From positions 1-64,000 of the forward strand of contig NZ_FNIF01000001.1 in the NCBI RefSeq assembly GCF_900103825.1: a stretch of DNA of 64,000 nt, given 5' to 3'. The notes under the pieces were generated by a model, which did not search any database, was not told the origin of the DNA, and saw only the letters and a program-made list of their open reading frames with translations. A program made the position numbers and the translations under genes. Within the stretch, counting starts at the first letter, position 1, and each line of letters opens with the position of its first letter. This DNA comes from Paenibacillus sp. yr247 (GTDB lineage Bacteria; Bacillota; Bacilli; Paenibacillales; NBRC-103111). Positions 44,989-54,524 of the stretch are shown piece by piece.

Positions 44989-45232
44989 ACAAAACCAATC
45001 CCTTTCTATTTATGATCTTGGTACAAACACACCAGGTGTCCCTTCAAAATACGAAGCAATCCAAGTCGCAGAAACCACTTCCGTGATGATGGTTGCAATG
45101 ATGCGCATGCCAAACGTTTTTCCATCTATTAAGTCATCGCATGTCTTTTAGTATGGCAATCCCTTACTTCAATTTATTCATTATAATTGGCAAAAAAAAT
45201 TCAGCCCATTTTATCAATAGAGGATATACCGA
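44989..45232. other. Intergenic region, no gene seen
   Basis: No coding frame is supported. It is AT-rich near 45160-45230 and would hold the promoter of the CDGSH gene on its left side. Confidence 0.35.
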
Positions 45233-45274
45233 TAGAAAAACTCCCTTTGAGGCCTAGACCACCAAGGGAGTTAT
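45233..45274 (-). terminator. Terminator of the M23 peptidase gene
   Basis: AACTCCCTTT / AAGGGAGTT hairpin with a long T-run on the minus strand. Confidence 0.75.
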
Positions 45275-45292
45275 ATGCACATTAATTCATAA

Positions 45293-46459
45293 TTACTTAT
45301 TATTTAGATAAGGGCGAGGATCAATATAGTTCATTTTATTTCCAGTAATTCCAGTTGCAACAGCAAAATGCAGATGAGGACCTGTCGACTGACCATCATT
45401 ACCAACTACAGCTATTTCTTGACCACGCTTTACTTCCTGGCCTACAGATACATGTATTCCATCTCCATACATATGACCATATATGCTCATTAAACCATTT
45501 GAATGTTTAATAACAATCCAGTTGCCAAATCCAGTTGCTTTCCCAGAATAAAGAACAATCCCATTATCAACCGCAACAATTGAAGTTCCAATAGGTGCTC
45601 CGATATCGATTCCTGCGTGAAATTCCTGTCCACGTGGGCCAAAATCCGATGTAATTAGGTGGGAAGAAGGAACAGGCCAATCCCAGATACCGTCACTGAA
45701 TAACATTTTTTGTAATGCAGCCTTAAGTTGTACCTCAACATCAGGGGTAAGCTTAGCATCAATACTCGTCAAATCTTCTTCTTCTTTCTGAGCAGTATCA
45801 ACTTCATTCAGACTTTTCTTCTGTAACTGATCTAATAAAATTAGTCGTTCATTTATCTTTTCTTCTTGTGCAGCCCTTGCAGAATTTAGTGTATTCCGCT
45901 GTGCAAAGAGCAGATTTTGTTCTTGGTTAAGTTCTTCATTCAAGTTTGTTAAATTTGCTTTGTCTTGCCCCATGGATTCAATGATTTGCTTATCCTGTTT
46001 AATAACCAATGTCAACATACTAGCCCGATTAATAAAATCACTAAAATCAGTAGATCCTAAAAGAACATCCATAAATGAAACAGATATATTTCCGCTTGTA
46101 TACATATTACTCAGGCGATTCTTTAATAAATTATTGCGAAAATCAATGCTGTGCTGGTTTGTTGCAATATCTACTTGTACGGATTCCATTTTAATTGTAA
46201 TTTTATTGATATCGGTTTGCAGGTCATTAACCAATTTATCATATTCAAAAATTTGTCGGTTAATCGTAGAAAGCTGACCTTGGATCTTTTCTTCTTGACC
46301 ATTAAGTTGTTGGATGACTTGTAGCCGATTATTATATTTTTCTATTAACTCTTTGACCATCAGGTTGGAATCTACTTGTGCATGAACTATATTAAAATTG
46401 GAAACCAATAACATCATGGTGATAATGAAATATATTAAAAGTTTTTTGGTTTTCATCAT
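45293..46459 (-). CDS. M23 metallopeptidase with coiled-coil N-terminus (EnvC/CwlO-like)
   Basis: 388 residues. Signal peptide: KLLIYFIITMMLLVSNFNIV, cut near VHA. Residues ~35-240 are heptad-rich coiled coil (IEKYNNRLQVIQQLNGQEEK to NERLILLDQLQKKSLNEVDT). The C-terminal ~125 residues are a LytM domain with both zinc motifs intact: HAGIDIGAPIGT and GPHLHFAVATG. Such proteins cut wall cross-links or activate hydrolases at division and elongation sites. Two adjacent ATGs at 46459 and 46456 follow AAGGGATG; the second is equally likely. It differs from the broken M23 fragment at 30 kb. Confidence 0.92.
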   Translation of the reverse strand: MMKTKKLLIYFIITMMLLVSNFNIVHAQVDSNLMVKELIEKYNNRLQVIQQLNGQEEKIQGQLSTINRQIFEYDKLVNDLQTDINKITIKMESVQVDIATNQHSIDFRNNLLKNRLSNMYTSGNISVSFMDVLLGSTDFSDFINRASMLTLVIKQDKQIIESMGQDKANLTNLNEELNQEQNLLFAQRNTLNSARAAQEEKINERLILLDQLQKKSLNEVDTAQKEEEDLTSIDAKLTPDVEVQLKAALQKMLFSDGIWDWPVPSSHLITSDFGPRGQEFHAGIDIGAPIGTSIVAVDNGIVLYSGKATGFGNWIVIKHSNGLMSIYGHMYGDGIHVSVGQEVKRGQEIAVVGNDGQSTGPHLHFAVATGITGNKMNYIDPRPYLNNK

Positions 46460-46658
46460 ATCATCCCTTCGAGTATTTCCATGAAGTTTCGATGTCTGAT
46501 GAAATGATAACTGCTCGACATAATAAGTATATAAGCTAAAAAGCTAAAATGTCATTGGAATCTTGTGGGTTACTTTTAAATAGTGATATCTGCAATTATT
46601 TGAAGCCTGCTGCTTTTGTTGAACTAAAGAAAAATTGAACGATAATGGAGGCATCTCA

Positions 46659-46967
46659 TTGAGTCAACGCTATCGAATTACAAGAGCATTTCAGGAAAAT
46701 AACAATTCGCCGCAAACAATATCTTTGGAAGAGTGCAAACGGTACTTTACGTCCAAACCTGATTTTTCCTATACTTCAGTGTTTACGGTGACCGGATCTA
46801 CCAGCATGTCCATTGAGGGAGATTTTTTCATGTGGAGCTACGGCGATACAAAGATCCCGTTCCGGCATTATCAGGGAGATATATATGTATCCGGCACCAA
46901 TGAAGCAGTGATACCCAAGATGATTGAGGTTGCGAGCGAATTGGGGGCGGATTTGCTGGAAGGGTAG
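46659..46967 (+). CDS. Small hypothetical protein
   Basis: 102 residues. The TTG start (MSQRYRITRAFQENN) was chosen because GGAGG lies seven bases before it; an ATG upstream in frame has no site. The middle has alternating strands (SVFTVTGSTSMSIEGDFFMW, SYGDTKIPFRHYQGDIYVSG) and the end an amphipathic helix (PKMIEVASELGADL). It looks like a small alpha/beta immunity- or stress-type protein, but no family is recognised. Confidence 0.65.
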   Translation: MSQRYRITRAFQENNNSPQTISLEECKRYFTSKPDFSYTSVFTVTGSTSMSIEGDFFMWSYGDTKIPFRHYQGDIYVSGTNEAVIPKMIEVASELGADLLEG

Positions 46968-47145
46968 CTAAGAATAACTCAATCAGACCGCATCATCGCT
47001 GACTCGGTCCATAAGCTTGATGCACAACAATAGAATTGGAACAATAACAATGCAATAAAGAATTCAACTTAACATTGACAAAGTATATCGAGAAAGCTAT
47101 GATATCTCTTGTTGATTTAGGAAATTAACAGGAGGTGTTTTGAAA

Positions 47146-47322
47146 ATGGCTGTTCCTCAAAGAAGAACGTCCAAAACACGTCGCGATAAGCGCCGTACTC
47201 ACTTTAAACTGGTTGTCCCAGGAATGGTGAAGTGTGAACAATGTGCAGAACTAAAAATGGCACATCATGTTTGCAAAAACTGCGGTTCATATAAAGGTAG
47301 AGAGATCGTAAAAGCTCAATAA
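47146..47322 (+). CDS. rpmF: 50S ribosomal protein L32, zinc-type, orphan copy
   Basis: 58 residues from [20 protein letters not shown]; an ATG two codons earlier is excluded by the conserved N-terminus and by the AGGAGGTG site. Two C-x2-C pairs (KCEQCAE and VCKNCGS) form a zinc ribbon, so this is the zinc-binding form. In most Firmicutes the main rpmF follows a DUF177 gene; here it is alone with its own terminator, beside spore-related genes, which suggests a paralogue. No Zur-type operator was recognised. Confidence 0.92.
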   Translation: MAVPQRRTSKTRRDKRRTHFKLVVPGMVKCEQCAELKMAHHVCKNCGSYKGREIVKAQ

Positions 47323-47338
47323 TAATATGAATTGCATC

Positions 47339-47378
47339 GAAAATGACACTTCTAAACAATTAGAGTGTCATTTTTGTT
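47339..47378 (+). terminator. Terminator of rpmF
   Basis: AAAATGACACT / AGTGTCATTTT around a 12-base loop, then T-rich sequence. Confidence 0.85.
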
Positions 47379-47393
47379 TTATAAAGAAAGATA

Positions 47394-47437
47394 AAAAAGA
47401 CTGCATTCACCAGGAAATAGTGATTGCAGTCTTTTTT
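47394..47437. terminator. Bidirectional terminator
   Basis: AAAAAAGACTGCATTCAC pairs with GTGATTGCAGTCTTTTTT, giving T-runs on both strands. It serves the convergent rpmF and histidine-repeat genes. Confidence 0.8.
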
Positions 47438-47453
47438 GAGATCGGTAACCGTA

Positions 47454-47906
47454 TCAGTGCGTAGATGTTGGAGCAGCTTGATACTGTTGTGGATGCTGAG
47501 TATGATGAGCTTGATGGTGATGCATAGGATGGTAAGCATGGTGATGCATAGGATGGTAGGCATGGTGATGCATAGGATAATAGGCATGGTGATGCATAGG
47601 ATGGTAGGCATGGTGATGCATAGGATGATAGGCATGGTGATGCATAGGATGGTAGGCATGGTGATGCATAGGATGGTAGGCATGGTGATGCATAGGATGG
47701 TGAGCATGGTGATGCATAGGATGATAAGCATGATGCTGATGGTGCATAGGATTATGCGCTCCAGGTGTTACGGAAGGCTGTTGATGAATAGGGAGATTAT
47801 CCCCCGTCCATGTCGGAGTTTGTGGAACTGGATGGAGAGTCTCCGTTCTTGTTGCAGATTGATAATTAGGGAGGTTAACCTCCGTTGATGAATTACGTAA
47901 TGTCAT
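47454..47906 (-). CDS. Histidine-rich octapeptide-repeat protein (putative spore coat)
   Basis: 150 residues; the minus strand is coding because AAGGGG stands eight bases before its ATG. Residues 1-50 are polar with Pro, Thr and Gln. Residues ~52-132 contain nine copies of AYHPMHHH (variants AHHPMHHH and AYYPMHHH) bounded by partial units. The tail is Gln-rich (TQHPQQYQAAPTSTH). There is no lysine. Histidine makes up roughly a third of the protein, so strong metal binding is expected. No signal peptide. It lies just downstream of the coat transglutaminase Tgl on the same strand, and Gln residues could be substrates for cross-linking. Coat location is inferred from this context. Confidence 0.75.
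   Translation of the reverse strand: MTLRNSSTEVNLPNYQSATRTETLHPVPQTPTWTGDNLPIHQQPSVTPGAHNPMHHQHHAYHPMHHHAHHPMHHHAYHPMHHHAYHPMHHHAYHPMHHHAYHPMHHHAYYPMHHHAYHPMHHHAYHPMHHHQAHHTQHPQQYQAAPTSTH
47514..47740. repeat. 24-bp tandem repeats within the His-rich gene
   Basis: Nine or more units with GGTGATGCATAGGATGGTAG as the core (plus-strand view), differing by few bases. This in-frame array can gain or lose 8-residue units. There are no spacers, so it is not a CRISPR array. Confidence 0.9.
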
Positions 47907-47986
47907 GTTTTTTCCCCTTTCGGTGTAGGCTTACGTCATCCTATGCAAGGATTAGAAAGTAGGGCACATGTCTACGAAAATTGGGC

Positions 47987-48793
47987 TCAGCGCTCACGAA
48001 CATATATCCATTCCCCTACTTTCGCAATAATGAGTTTGTTCTGTCTCCTACTTTGAAAGAGCGCAAAGTAGGAAAAGTCCGGATGAACATAACGATCCGT
48101 CAGAAATGCAGATTTTGTGCTGCCTGGTATTCTGTGATTATTCAGGACGGTAATAACTTCTTCCTTCGATGCGATTCCGAGGCCATAACCATGCCCATAA
48201 AAGAAACCGTTCTCCCCCAACATGACGACGTTTTCTCCTTTTCCCCAAGGAATCTTAGGTTCAAACTCGGGGTTCTCAAAATAGAGCACATCACCAGTCA
48301 CGGCTTCCTCATTAACTGTCCGGTCGATGAGATGCAAATTGCTGTTAGAATGATAATCAAATAATAAAAGATCCGAAATCAGAAAATCGAATTGCATAGG
48401 ATCTATGGACTCTAATATGGCTTTGTATAAAACAACGACGACAGCCATTGAACATTCGAAAGCGTATAAGGTTCCATTCGTGAATATATCCCTTATCGCA
48501 TCTTGTGGAGTAACGCCACTTTTCAACTGAAACCTGCCCTGATCTGTAAGGTGCCAATACGCGGGGTTGCACATAGAGTTTTTGAATTCAGCAAAATAGA
48601 CACCGCTTTTACTCAGCGCTCTTGACGACTCCACGATTTGGGTTCGCATGTACAGTTCAAATAACAGGGTATAAACCGAATCATACCGATACTCAAGAGG
48701 GCTGTTCTGCTTCTTTTGATAAATGGTTAGTTCTAACTCAGACAGTGTACCTTCTCCAAAGGCTACTTTGCTGGTACCTTCGATTACGATCAT
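47987..48793 (-). CDS. tgl: Spore-coat protein-glutamine gamma-glutamyltransferase Tgl
   Basis: 268 residues, slightly longer than Bacillus Tgl (about 245). Matches in order: YDSVYTLLFELYMRTQIVES, KSGVYFAEFKNSMCNPAYWH, DAIRDIFTNGTLYAFECSMA with the catalytic Cys at about 114, GDVLYFENPEFEPKIPWGKG and ENVVMLGENGFFYGHGYGLG containing the active-site Glu/His region. Tgl forms epsilon-(gamma-glutamyl)lysine bonds between coat proteins during sporulation. The next gene on the same strand encodes a Gln- and His-rich repeat protein. A gap of 80 bases separates them. Expression is expected in the mother cell (sigma-K), but no promoter was identified. Confidence 0.9.
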   Translation of the reverse strand: MIVIEGTSKVAFGEGTLSELELTIYQKKQNSPLEYRYDSVYTLLFELYMRTQIVESSRALSKSGVYFAEFKNSMCNPAYWHLTDQGRFQLKSGVTPQDAIRDIFTNGTLYAFECSMAVVVVLYKAILESIDPMQFDFLISDLLLFDYHSNSNLHLIDRTVNEEAVTGDVLYFENPEFEPKIPWGKGENVVMLGENGFFYGHGYGLGIASKEEVITVLNNHRIPGSTKSAFLTDRYVHPDFSYFALFQSRRQNKLIIAKVGEWIYVRER

Positions 48794-48871
48794 GGACTTC
48801 TCCTCATTTTGAAAGATCAGAAAGAGTGATTCACCTATTTTTATGTGGATTATTGATTTTATGTGCTTGAT

Positions 48872-48923
48872 TATTTCCGGAAAATGGTAAGGATATCTAA
48901 TTCCGATGAAAAAACACGGAATT
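48872..48923. promoter_or_regulatory. Possible CodY-like site and inverted repeat before opp
   Basis: TATTTCCGGAAAATG at 48872 matches the CodY box AATTTTCWGAAAATT at 11 of 15 positions. AATTCCG / CGGAATT (arms 48899-48905 and 48917-48923) follows. Both lie between the divergent tgl and opp genes. CodY control of opp operons is known in Bacillus; the site call here is by eye. Confidence 0.35.
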
Positions 48924-49013
48924 AAGTATTGCTATTTTCTACGACCGTATTTATACTGTTATTTAACACTGGTTAATAGAGATAGACTACCAAAAAATAG
49001 GAGGGTTTAAATC

Positions 49014-50621
49014 ATGCGCAAAAGTACACTATTTACATCGACGCTTATCGCTTTGGCACTTATTACTAGCGCCTGCGGTAAGCAAGATGCAACGCCTCAA
49101 ACATCTCCGGCTGGCTCGCCTGGCGCGAGCGCAACTGCTCAAAGCGGAAAGCCAAAAGACGGGGGCAATCTGGTTATTGCCGTAACAGCCGATCCAGAAG
49201 CAATGAACCCCATCTATGCTGGAGACCGGGTCACGCTTACTATAGATCAAGCGTTATATGCTCCGCTGTTCCAAATCAATGACGGTAAAAAAACATTCTA
49301 CTTGGCAGATAGCTTAACGGCATCTCCGGATTTTCTAACCTATACACTCAAGCTTAAAAACAATTTGACTTGGCATGATGGACAAAAGCTGACTGCTGAC
49401 GATGTTGTGTTTACGATTGATAAAATTCTAGAAGAGAAGCAGCACAGCTTTTTGAGAAGCTCTTTTGTTATCGGCGATAAGCCTGTACAAGTGAAAAAAG
49501 TGGACGATACGACAGTTGAATTCAAGCTTCCTCAAGTAACGGCTGCTTTCGAAGGCGCATTGGTACAAGTGTTCCCGATTCCGAAACACATTTTTGAGAA
49601 TGAAATGGATATCCAGAAAAGTGACAAAAACAATAAACCCGTTGGTTCCGGCCCATTCAAATTCAAAGAATACAAGCAGGGTGAATATGTAACACTGGAG
49701 CGCTTTGACGGTTACTTTGGCGGAAAACCTCACCTAGATTCTGTCATCTACCGTGTAGCGAAAGATCCGAATGCATCGAACCTAGCGTTGCAAAATGGTG
49801 AAATCAACCTGAAGTTGATTGACCCTCAAGATTTTAAGAAAATCAATGATACAGGCAAATTCACAACAATTCCTTATTTCGAGGGACGTTTGGCGTACAT
49901 GGTCTTCAACTTGAATGTCGATGCGTTGAAAAAGAAAGAAGTTCGTCAAGCGATTGCTTACGCGCTGGATAAAAAACAAATTATTGAAGCTTCCTATACG
50001 TCTTTGGATTTCGCAGACCCTGCTGCTTCCATTTTGACGCCAGATACGCTGTTTCAAGCTAAGGATATTAACCCGTACAACACAGATGTTAACAAAGCAA
50101 AAGAACTGTTGAAAGCAGCGGGCGCAGACAAGTTGAAACTTCGTCTGGCTTATGTGAACTCCAACAAAGCGCAAACGAGTCAAGCGCTGTATGTTCAACA
50201 AAAATTGAAGGAAGTTGGCGTAGAAGTTGAGCTTCAACCGTTAGATTCAGCGGCCTTCTCCAAAAAAGCGTTGAATAAGGATAACAAAGATTTTGATATT
50301 TCGTTCGGCGGATATATCATGGGCTTTGAGCCGGATGCTTATAAATCGCTTTACATGAGCACAGAGCAATATAACTACTCTCACTACAGCAACAAAGATT
50401 TCGATTTGCTATGGAATCAAGCAGCGATTGAAACCGATAAATCAAAAAGAGCTGAACTCTACAAGAAAATCCAGCAAGTCGTAGCGGATGAAATGACGGT
50501 TTACCCAATAGCTTATACCAAATCCATTATCGCTATTGATAAGAAATATGATGGTTTGAAAGAAGCCGTGACGAAGCCTGTAGTTATGTTCGAGGACTTG
50601 TCCAAGATTTACGTTAAATAA
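49014..50621 (+). CDS. Oligopeptide-binding lipoprotein (SBP_bac_5)
   Basis: 535 residues, ATG after AGGAGG. The lipobox LITSACGKQ places the lipid-modified Cys at 21, followed by a Pro/Ser/Gly-rich linker. The binding domain has GGNLVIAVTADPEAMNPIYA, TWHDGQKLTADDVVFTIDKI and VRQAIAYALDKKQII, all diagnostic of the OppA/DppA class. It captures peptides outside the cell for the permease encoded next. It is first in the operon, and the hairpin after it should favour higher expression than the permease genes. Confidence 0.93.
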   Translation: MRKSTLFTSTLIALALITSACGKQDATPQTSPAGSPGASATAQSGKPKDGGNLVIAVTADPEAMNPIYAGDRVTLTIDQALYAPLFQINDGKKTFYLADSLTASPDFLTYTLKLKNNLTWHDGQKLTADDVVFTIDKILEEKQHSFLRSSFVIGDKPVQVKKVDDTTVEFKLPQVTAAFEGALVQVFPIPKHIFENEMDIQKSDKNNKPVGSGPFKFKEYKQGEYVTLERFDGYFGGKPHLDSVIYRVAKDPNASNLALQNGEINLKLIDPQDFKKINDTGKFTTIPYFEGRLAYMVFNLNVDALKKKEVRQAIAYALDKKQIIEASYTSLDFADPAASILTPDTLFQAKDINPYNTDVNKAKELLKAAGADKLKLRLAYVNSNKAQTSQALYVQQKLKEVGVEVELQPLDSAAFSKKALNKDNKDFDISFGGYIMGFEPDAYKSLYMSTEQYNYSHYSNKDFDLLWNQAAIETDKSKRAELYKKIQQVVADEMTVYPIAYTKSIIAIDKKYDGLKEAVTKPVVMFEDLSKIYVK

Positions 50622-50651
50622 GGTTGAGAAATAACAACTGAAACCCTGATA

Positions 50652-50682
50652 AATAAGCTGATATTCTATCAGCTTATTTTCA
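50652..50682 (+). terminator. Intra-operon hairpin after the binding-protein gene
   Basis: A perfect 11-bp stem AATAAGCTGAT / ATCAGCTTATT with 5-base loop, then TTTTC. Short T-run, so it likely gives partial termination or 3'-end protection of the upstream mRNA. Confidence 0.65.
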
Positions 50683-50710
50683 TTCAGGATGCGATGGAGG
50701 AAGGAAAGGG

Positions 50711-51655
50711 ATGTATCAAGTTATTGGGCGAAGACTTCTTCAATCCATACCGATGCTGTTTTTTATTTCAATTGTGTGCTTTGCATTGATCAAATTTGCT
50801 CCGGGCGATCCTGTACAGTCCTTTGTCACGCCGAACATGAAGCCGGAAGACGTGGAGCGGATGCGCCATAGTCTCGGGCTTGATCAGTCGAACTATGTAC
50901 AATATTTCTTATGGTTAAAGCACTTATTAACGGGCGATTTGGGCTATTCGTTGATCAATAACAGGCCCGTTTTAGATCAAATTATATCGAGACTTCCGGC
51001 TACGGTGGGCCTGATGGGGGCGTCGCTCGCAATCGCGGTGATTTTGGCTGTACCGCTGGGCATGCTGGCTGCGGTCAATAGGAATCGCTTCGTAGACAAG
51101 CTGCTAAATATAATTTCGTATATTGGGATATCGATACCAACCTTTTGGTTGTCGATATTGCTAATCTATATCTTTGCGCTTCAATTCCATCTGCTGCCTA
51201 GTATGGGCATGAGGACAATTGGGCAAGACACTGTCTTTGACATTATCAAGCATGGGGTGCTTCCTTGCATCGTTCTCAGTTTTAGCTTTTTATCGGTATA
51301 TATCCGTTATGTGCGATCGAATACGATTGGTCAGCTGAAAGAGGATTATGTCCAAACTCAGTATGCGTTTGGTTCAAGCAAGTTGCAGATCTTGTTTCGA
51401 CATGTGATGAAAAACGTGTTGTTGCCTATTATTACGCTGCTGGGGCTTTCCTTCGGCGATCTGATTACGGGAGCAATTATTACGGAAACGGTATTCTCTT
51501 GGCCGGGTCTAGGTTCCTTAGGTGTAACCGCAGCGTTCGGATTTGATTATCCGATTATTATGGGTATCACGATGTTTTCTTCATTAATGCTAATTGTGGG
51601 CAATTTGCTGGCGGACATTTTGTACAGCGTAGTTGATCCCCGAATTAAGGTTTAG
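50711..51655 (+). CDS. oppB: Oligopeptide ABC transporter permease OppB
   Basis: 314 residues, ATG after GGAGGAAGG. Six helices and an N-terminal GRRLLQSIPMLFFISIVCFA typical of OppB/DppB. The cytoplasmic EAA loop is YVQTQYAFGSSKLQILFRHV, which docks on the ATPases. YSVVDPRIKV is the usual family ending. It forms the membrane channel with OppC. Confidence 0.93.
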   Translation: MYQVIGRRLLQSIPMLFFISIVCFALIKFAPGDPVQSFVTPNMKPEDVERMRHSLGLDQSNYVQYFLWLKHLLTGDLGYSLINNRPVLDQIISRLPATVGLMGASLAIAVILAVPLGMLAAVNRNRFVDKLLNIISYIGISIPTFWLSILLIYIFALQFHLLPSMGMRTIGQDTVFDIIKHGVLPCIVLSFSFLSVYIRYVRSNTIGQLKEDYVQTQYAFGSSKLQILFRHVMKNVLLPIITLLGLSFGDLITGAIITETVFSWPGLGSLGVTAAFGFDYPIIMGITMFSSLMLIVGNLLADILYSVVDPRIKV

Positions 51656-51665
51656 AGGTGAACAG

Positions 51666-52511
51666 ATGAACAAGACGAGATGGAAAAACATCTTCTCTGA
51701 ACTGAAAAGCAACAAGCTTGGCTATGTGTCGATTGCCTTTCTTGTCATTTTTATTTTTGCTGCCATCTTTGCCTTCTTAGCGCCTTATGATCCTAATCAG
51801 ATCGTTGTGCAGGATCGAATGCAGGCTCCGAGCAGCATTCATTTCTTCGGTACGGATGATTACGGAAGGGATTATTTTTCCAGAGCACTCTATGGCGGTC
51901 GAATCTCCCTCATGGTCGGTTTTCTGGCGATGGTTATCGCAACAGGCTTCGGGACTGCACTAGGGACGATCAGCGGTTATTTTGGCGGATTGCTCGACAA
52001 TTTGCTGATGCGGGCTGTGGATATTTTAATGTCAATTCCGACGTTCCTAATCATGCTAATTTTAAGCGTATATTTAAAGCCTGGGGTAGGCACTGTCATT
52101 CTGATCATCGGGCTATTGACCTGGATGAACACATCCCGATTGGTGAGAGCAGAGACGCTTTCGGCTAAGGAGCGCGAATTTGTCCTATATGCCAAGGTGT
52201 CCGGCCAAAGCTCTTTTAAGATTATCAGCAAACATATCATCCCTAGCATCTTGCCTACCGTCATTGTTTCGGCAACGATTAATATCGCATCGGCGATTTT
52301 GATGGAGTCTTCGCTCAGCTTCCTTGGCTTGGGCATACAGCAGCCGAACTCGACTTGGGGCAGCATGCTGAACAATGCGCAGGGTTACTTGAGCGATGCT
52401 CCTCATTTGGCGATTTTCCCGGGATTGTTTATTTTGCTGACGGTGCTTAGTTTCAATGTGCTCGGAGATATTTTTCGTGTAGCCTTTGAGCCGAAGCTGA
52501 ATCAGAGGTAG
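51666..52511 (+). CDS. oppC: Oligopeptide ABC transporter permease OppC
   Basis: 281 residues; the ATG five bases after GAGGTG was preferred to an earlier start overlapping oppB. The N-terminus KNIFSELKSNKLGYVSIAFL and FFGTDDYGRDYFSRALYGGR are diagnostic of OppC/DppC. The EAA loop is EFVLYAKVSGQSSFKIISKH. Pairs with OppB. Confidence 0.93.
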   Translation: MNKTRWKNIFSELKSNKLGYVSIAFLVIFIFAAIFAFLAPYDPNQIVVQDRMQAPSSIHFFGTDDYGRDYFSRALYGGRISLMVGFLAMVIATGFGTALGTISGYFGGLLDNLLMRAVDILMSIPTFLIMLILSVYLKPGVGTVILIIGLLTWMNTSRLVRAETLSAKEREFVLYAKVSGQSSFKIISKHIIPSILPTVIVSATINIASAILMESSLSFLGLGIQQPNSTWGSMLNNAQGYLSDAPHLAIFPGLFILLTVLSFNVLGDIFRVAFEPKLNQR

Positions 52512-52523
52512 CGGGGGAGTGTA

Positions 52524-53510
52524 ATGAAGATGAGCAAAGAATTGCTGAAAGTGAGTCAGTTGAGGACGTCATTTTTTACCCGGGATGGCGAAGTCCAATC
52601 CGTTAGAGGGGTATCTTTTGCCGTAGAAAAAGGTGAAGTTGTCGGGATTGTCGGAGAATCGGGGAGCGGGAAAAGCGTGACAGCGAAATCGATTATGTCC
52701 TTGATTGGGCGGCCCGGTAAAATTGTAGACGGTGAAATCTGGTTTCAGGGTGAGCAACTGCTGGATAAAAAGGAAAAAGAGTGGAGAGCCATTCGCGGCA
52801 ACCGCATTGCGATGATTTTTCAGGATCCGATGACCTCGCTGAATCCGGTGTTGACCATCGGCAAGCAAATGACTGAGGTTATTGTGCGCCATAAGCGTGT
52901 TTCCTTTTCGGTCGCAAGGGCGCAAGCCATCGAAATGTTGGAACGCGTCGGTATTCCTTCACCGGAAAGACGGATCGATCAATATCCGCACGAGTTCAGC
53001 GGCGGTATGAGACAGCGCGTCATGATCGCGATGGCCTTATCTTGTGAGCCTGAGCTGCTCATCGCCGATGAACCGACAACTGCGCTGGATGTGACGATTC
53101 AGGCCCAAATCTTGGACTTGATGAAGGAGCTTAAACAGTCGACTGAGACGGCGATTATGCTGATTACGCACGATCTGGGTGTTGTGGCCCAGGTGTGCAG
53201 CCGCGTCATTGTCATGTACGGCGGATTGATTATGGAGGAGGGGACAGTGGAAGATATTTTCTACAGCCCGCAGCATCCCTATACGAATGGCCTGCTCCGT
53301 TCGATTCCGAAAAGCGGACAGAAGGAAAGACTTACGCCGATTGAGGGAACAACGCCTAATTTACTTAACCCACCGACTGGCTGCCCGTTTGCCGAGCGTT
53401 GTCCGCATGCGATGGATATTTGTCAGCAGATGCCTCCTGTTTTTTCACTCAATGAACATCATCACACGAGCTGCTGGCTGGCCGATCCAAACCGCGGTGA
53501 ACAGGCATAA
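52524..53510 (+). CDS. oppD: Oligopeptide ABC transporter ATPase OppD
   Basis: 328 residues. Walker [14 protein letters not shown] near residue 45, Q-loop [11 protein letters not shown], signature [12 protein letters not shown], Walker [14 protein letters not shown] and H-loop [10 protein letters not shown]. The C-terminal oligopeptide/dipeptide extension holds the Cys cluster [14 protein letters not shown]. It powers import with OppF. Confidence 0.94.
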   Translation: MKMSKELLKVSQLRTSFFTRDGEVQSVRGVSFAVEKGEVVGIVGESGSGKSVTAKSIMSLIGRPGKIVDGEIWFQGEQLLDKKEKEWRAIRGNRIAMIFQDPMTSLNPVLTIGKQMTEVIVRHKRVSFSVARAQAIEMLERVGIPSPERRIDQYPHEFSGGMRQRVMIAMALSCEPELLIADEPTTALDVTIQAQILDLMKELKQSTETAIMLITHDLGVVAQVCSRVIVMYGGLIMEEGTVEDIFYSPQHPYTNGLLRSIPKSGQKERLTPIEGTTPNLLNPPTGCPFAERCPHAMDICQQMPPVFSLNEHHHTSCWLADPNRGEQA

Positions 53511-53533
53511 AAGGCGTAAAGGAGGAGAAGTCG

Positions 53534-54508
53534 TTGGCACAAGATCAAGTACTTGTCGATGTACAGAATTTGAAAAAATATTTTCCGGTCAAGAAGAGTC
53601 TATTCGGGCGCAGCACGCAAGTATTGAAAGCGGTCGATGATGTCAGCTTCCAAATCCGCAAGGGGGAAACCTTGGGATTGGTCGGCGAGTCCGGCTGCGG
53701 CAAATCGACCACGGGGCGAAGCATCGTTAGATTGTATGACTATTCATCCGGCCATGTTTATTTTGATGGTCATGATTTGGCCGACATGAAGGAAAAGCAG
53801 CTGAAGCCTTTTCGTAAAAGAATGCAAACGATTTTTCAGGATCCTTATTCCTCACTTAATCCGGGTATGACGGTTTTTGAGCTGATCAGTGAGCCGATGA
53901 ACATTCACGGCACTTACACAGAGAAGCAAAGAAGAGAGTTTATTGCGGGATTGCTGGATAAGGTAGGCTTGAAAAAAGAGCATATGAGCAGGTACCCGCA
54001 CGAGTTCAGCGGCGGTCAAAGGCAAAGGATTAGCATTGCGCGGGCACTATCGGTTCAACCGGAGTTCGTCGTTTGCGATGAACCGATCTCGGCTTTAGAT
54101 GTGTCCGTTCAGGCGCAGGTGGTCAATATGCTGCAGGATTTGCAAGCCGAATTCGGTCTGACGTATTTATTTATCGCGCATGATCTTTCTATGGTTCGCT
54201 ACATTTCGAACCGGATTGGTGTGATGTATCTTGGTCAAATTGTGGAAATGGCGGCAAGCGATGAATTGTATGAGCATCCAAGCCATCCGTACACGCAGGC
54301 GCTGCTGTCTTCGATTCTTGTAGCGGATCCTCGCTCTGCGACGGAACGGATTGTGCTGCAAGGCGATCCGCCGAGTCCGCTGTCTGATGTTGGCGGCTGT
54401 AAATTCCGCACACGGTGCTCACATGCGACAGAACGCTGCGCCTTGGAGTCACCTCGCTTGAAAGAGATTGCGTCGGGACATCAAGTCGCTTGTCATCTAT
54501 ATGATTAA
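53534..54508 (+). CDS. oppF: Oligopeptide ABC transporter ATPase OppF
   Basis: 324 residues with a TTG start nine bases after GGAGGAG. Walker [15 protein letters not shown]-loop [11 protein letters not shown], signature [12 protein letters not shown], Walker [14 protein letters not shown], and the Cys-containing tail [14 protein letters not shown]. The second ATPase of the Opp system. Confidence 0.94.
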   Translation: MAQDQVLVDVQNLKKYFPVKKSLFGRSTQVLKAVDDVSFQIRKGETLGLVGESGCGKSTTGRSIVRLYDYSSGHVYFDGHDLADMKEKQLKPFRKRMQTIFQDPYSSLNPGMTVFELISEPMNIHGTYTEKQRREFIAGLLDKVGLKKEHMSRYPHEFSGGQRQRISIARALSVQPEFVVCDEPISALDVSVQAQVVNMLQDLQAEFGLTYLFIAHDLSMVRYISNRIGVMYLGQIVEMAASDELYEHPSHPYTQALLSSILVADPRSATERIVLQGDPPSPLSDVGGCKFRTRCSHATERCALESPRLKEIASGHQVACHLYD

Positions 54509-54524
54509 ATAGGAGGGTATAACT

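Noticed and set aside
47514..47740. Regular repeats suggesting a CRISPR array
   Set aside because: Units are head-to-tail without unique spacers and keep a reading frame, so they encode peptide repeats.
47424..47888. Plus-strand open frame rich in Met-Val-His repeats
   Set aside because: It is the antisense of the histidine-repeat gene; the minus strand has the ribosome site and a sensible composition.
48900..49013. T-box or other classical riboswitch before the opp operon
   Set aside because: No T-box GGGUGG-type core, anti-terminator or other known riboswitch motif is visible in the leader.
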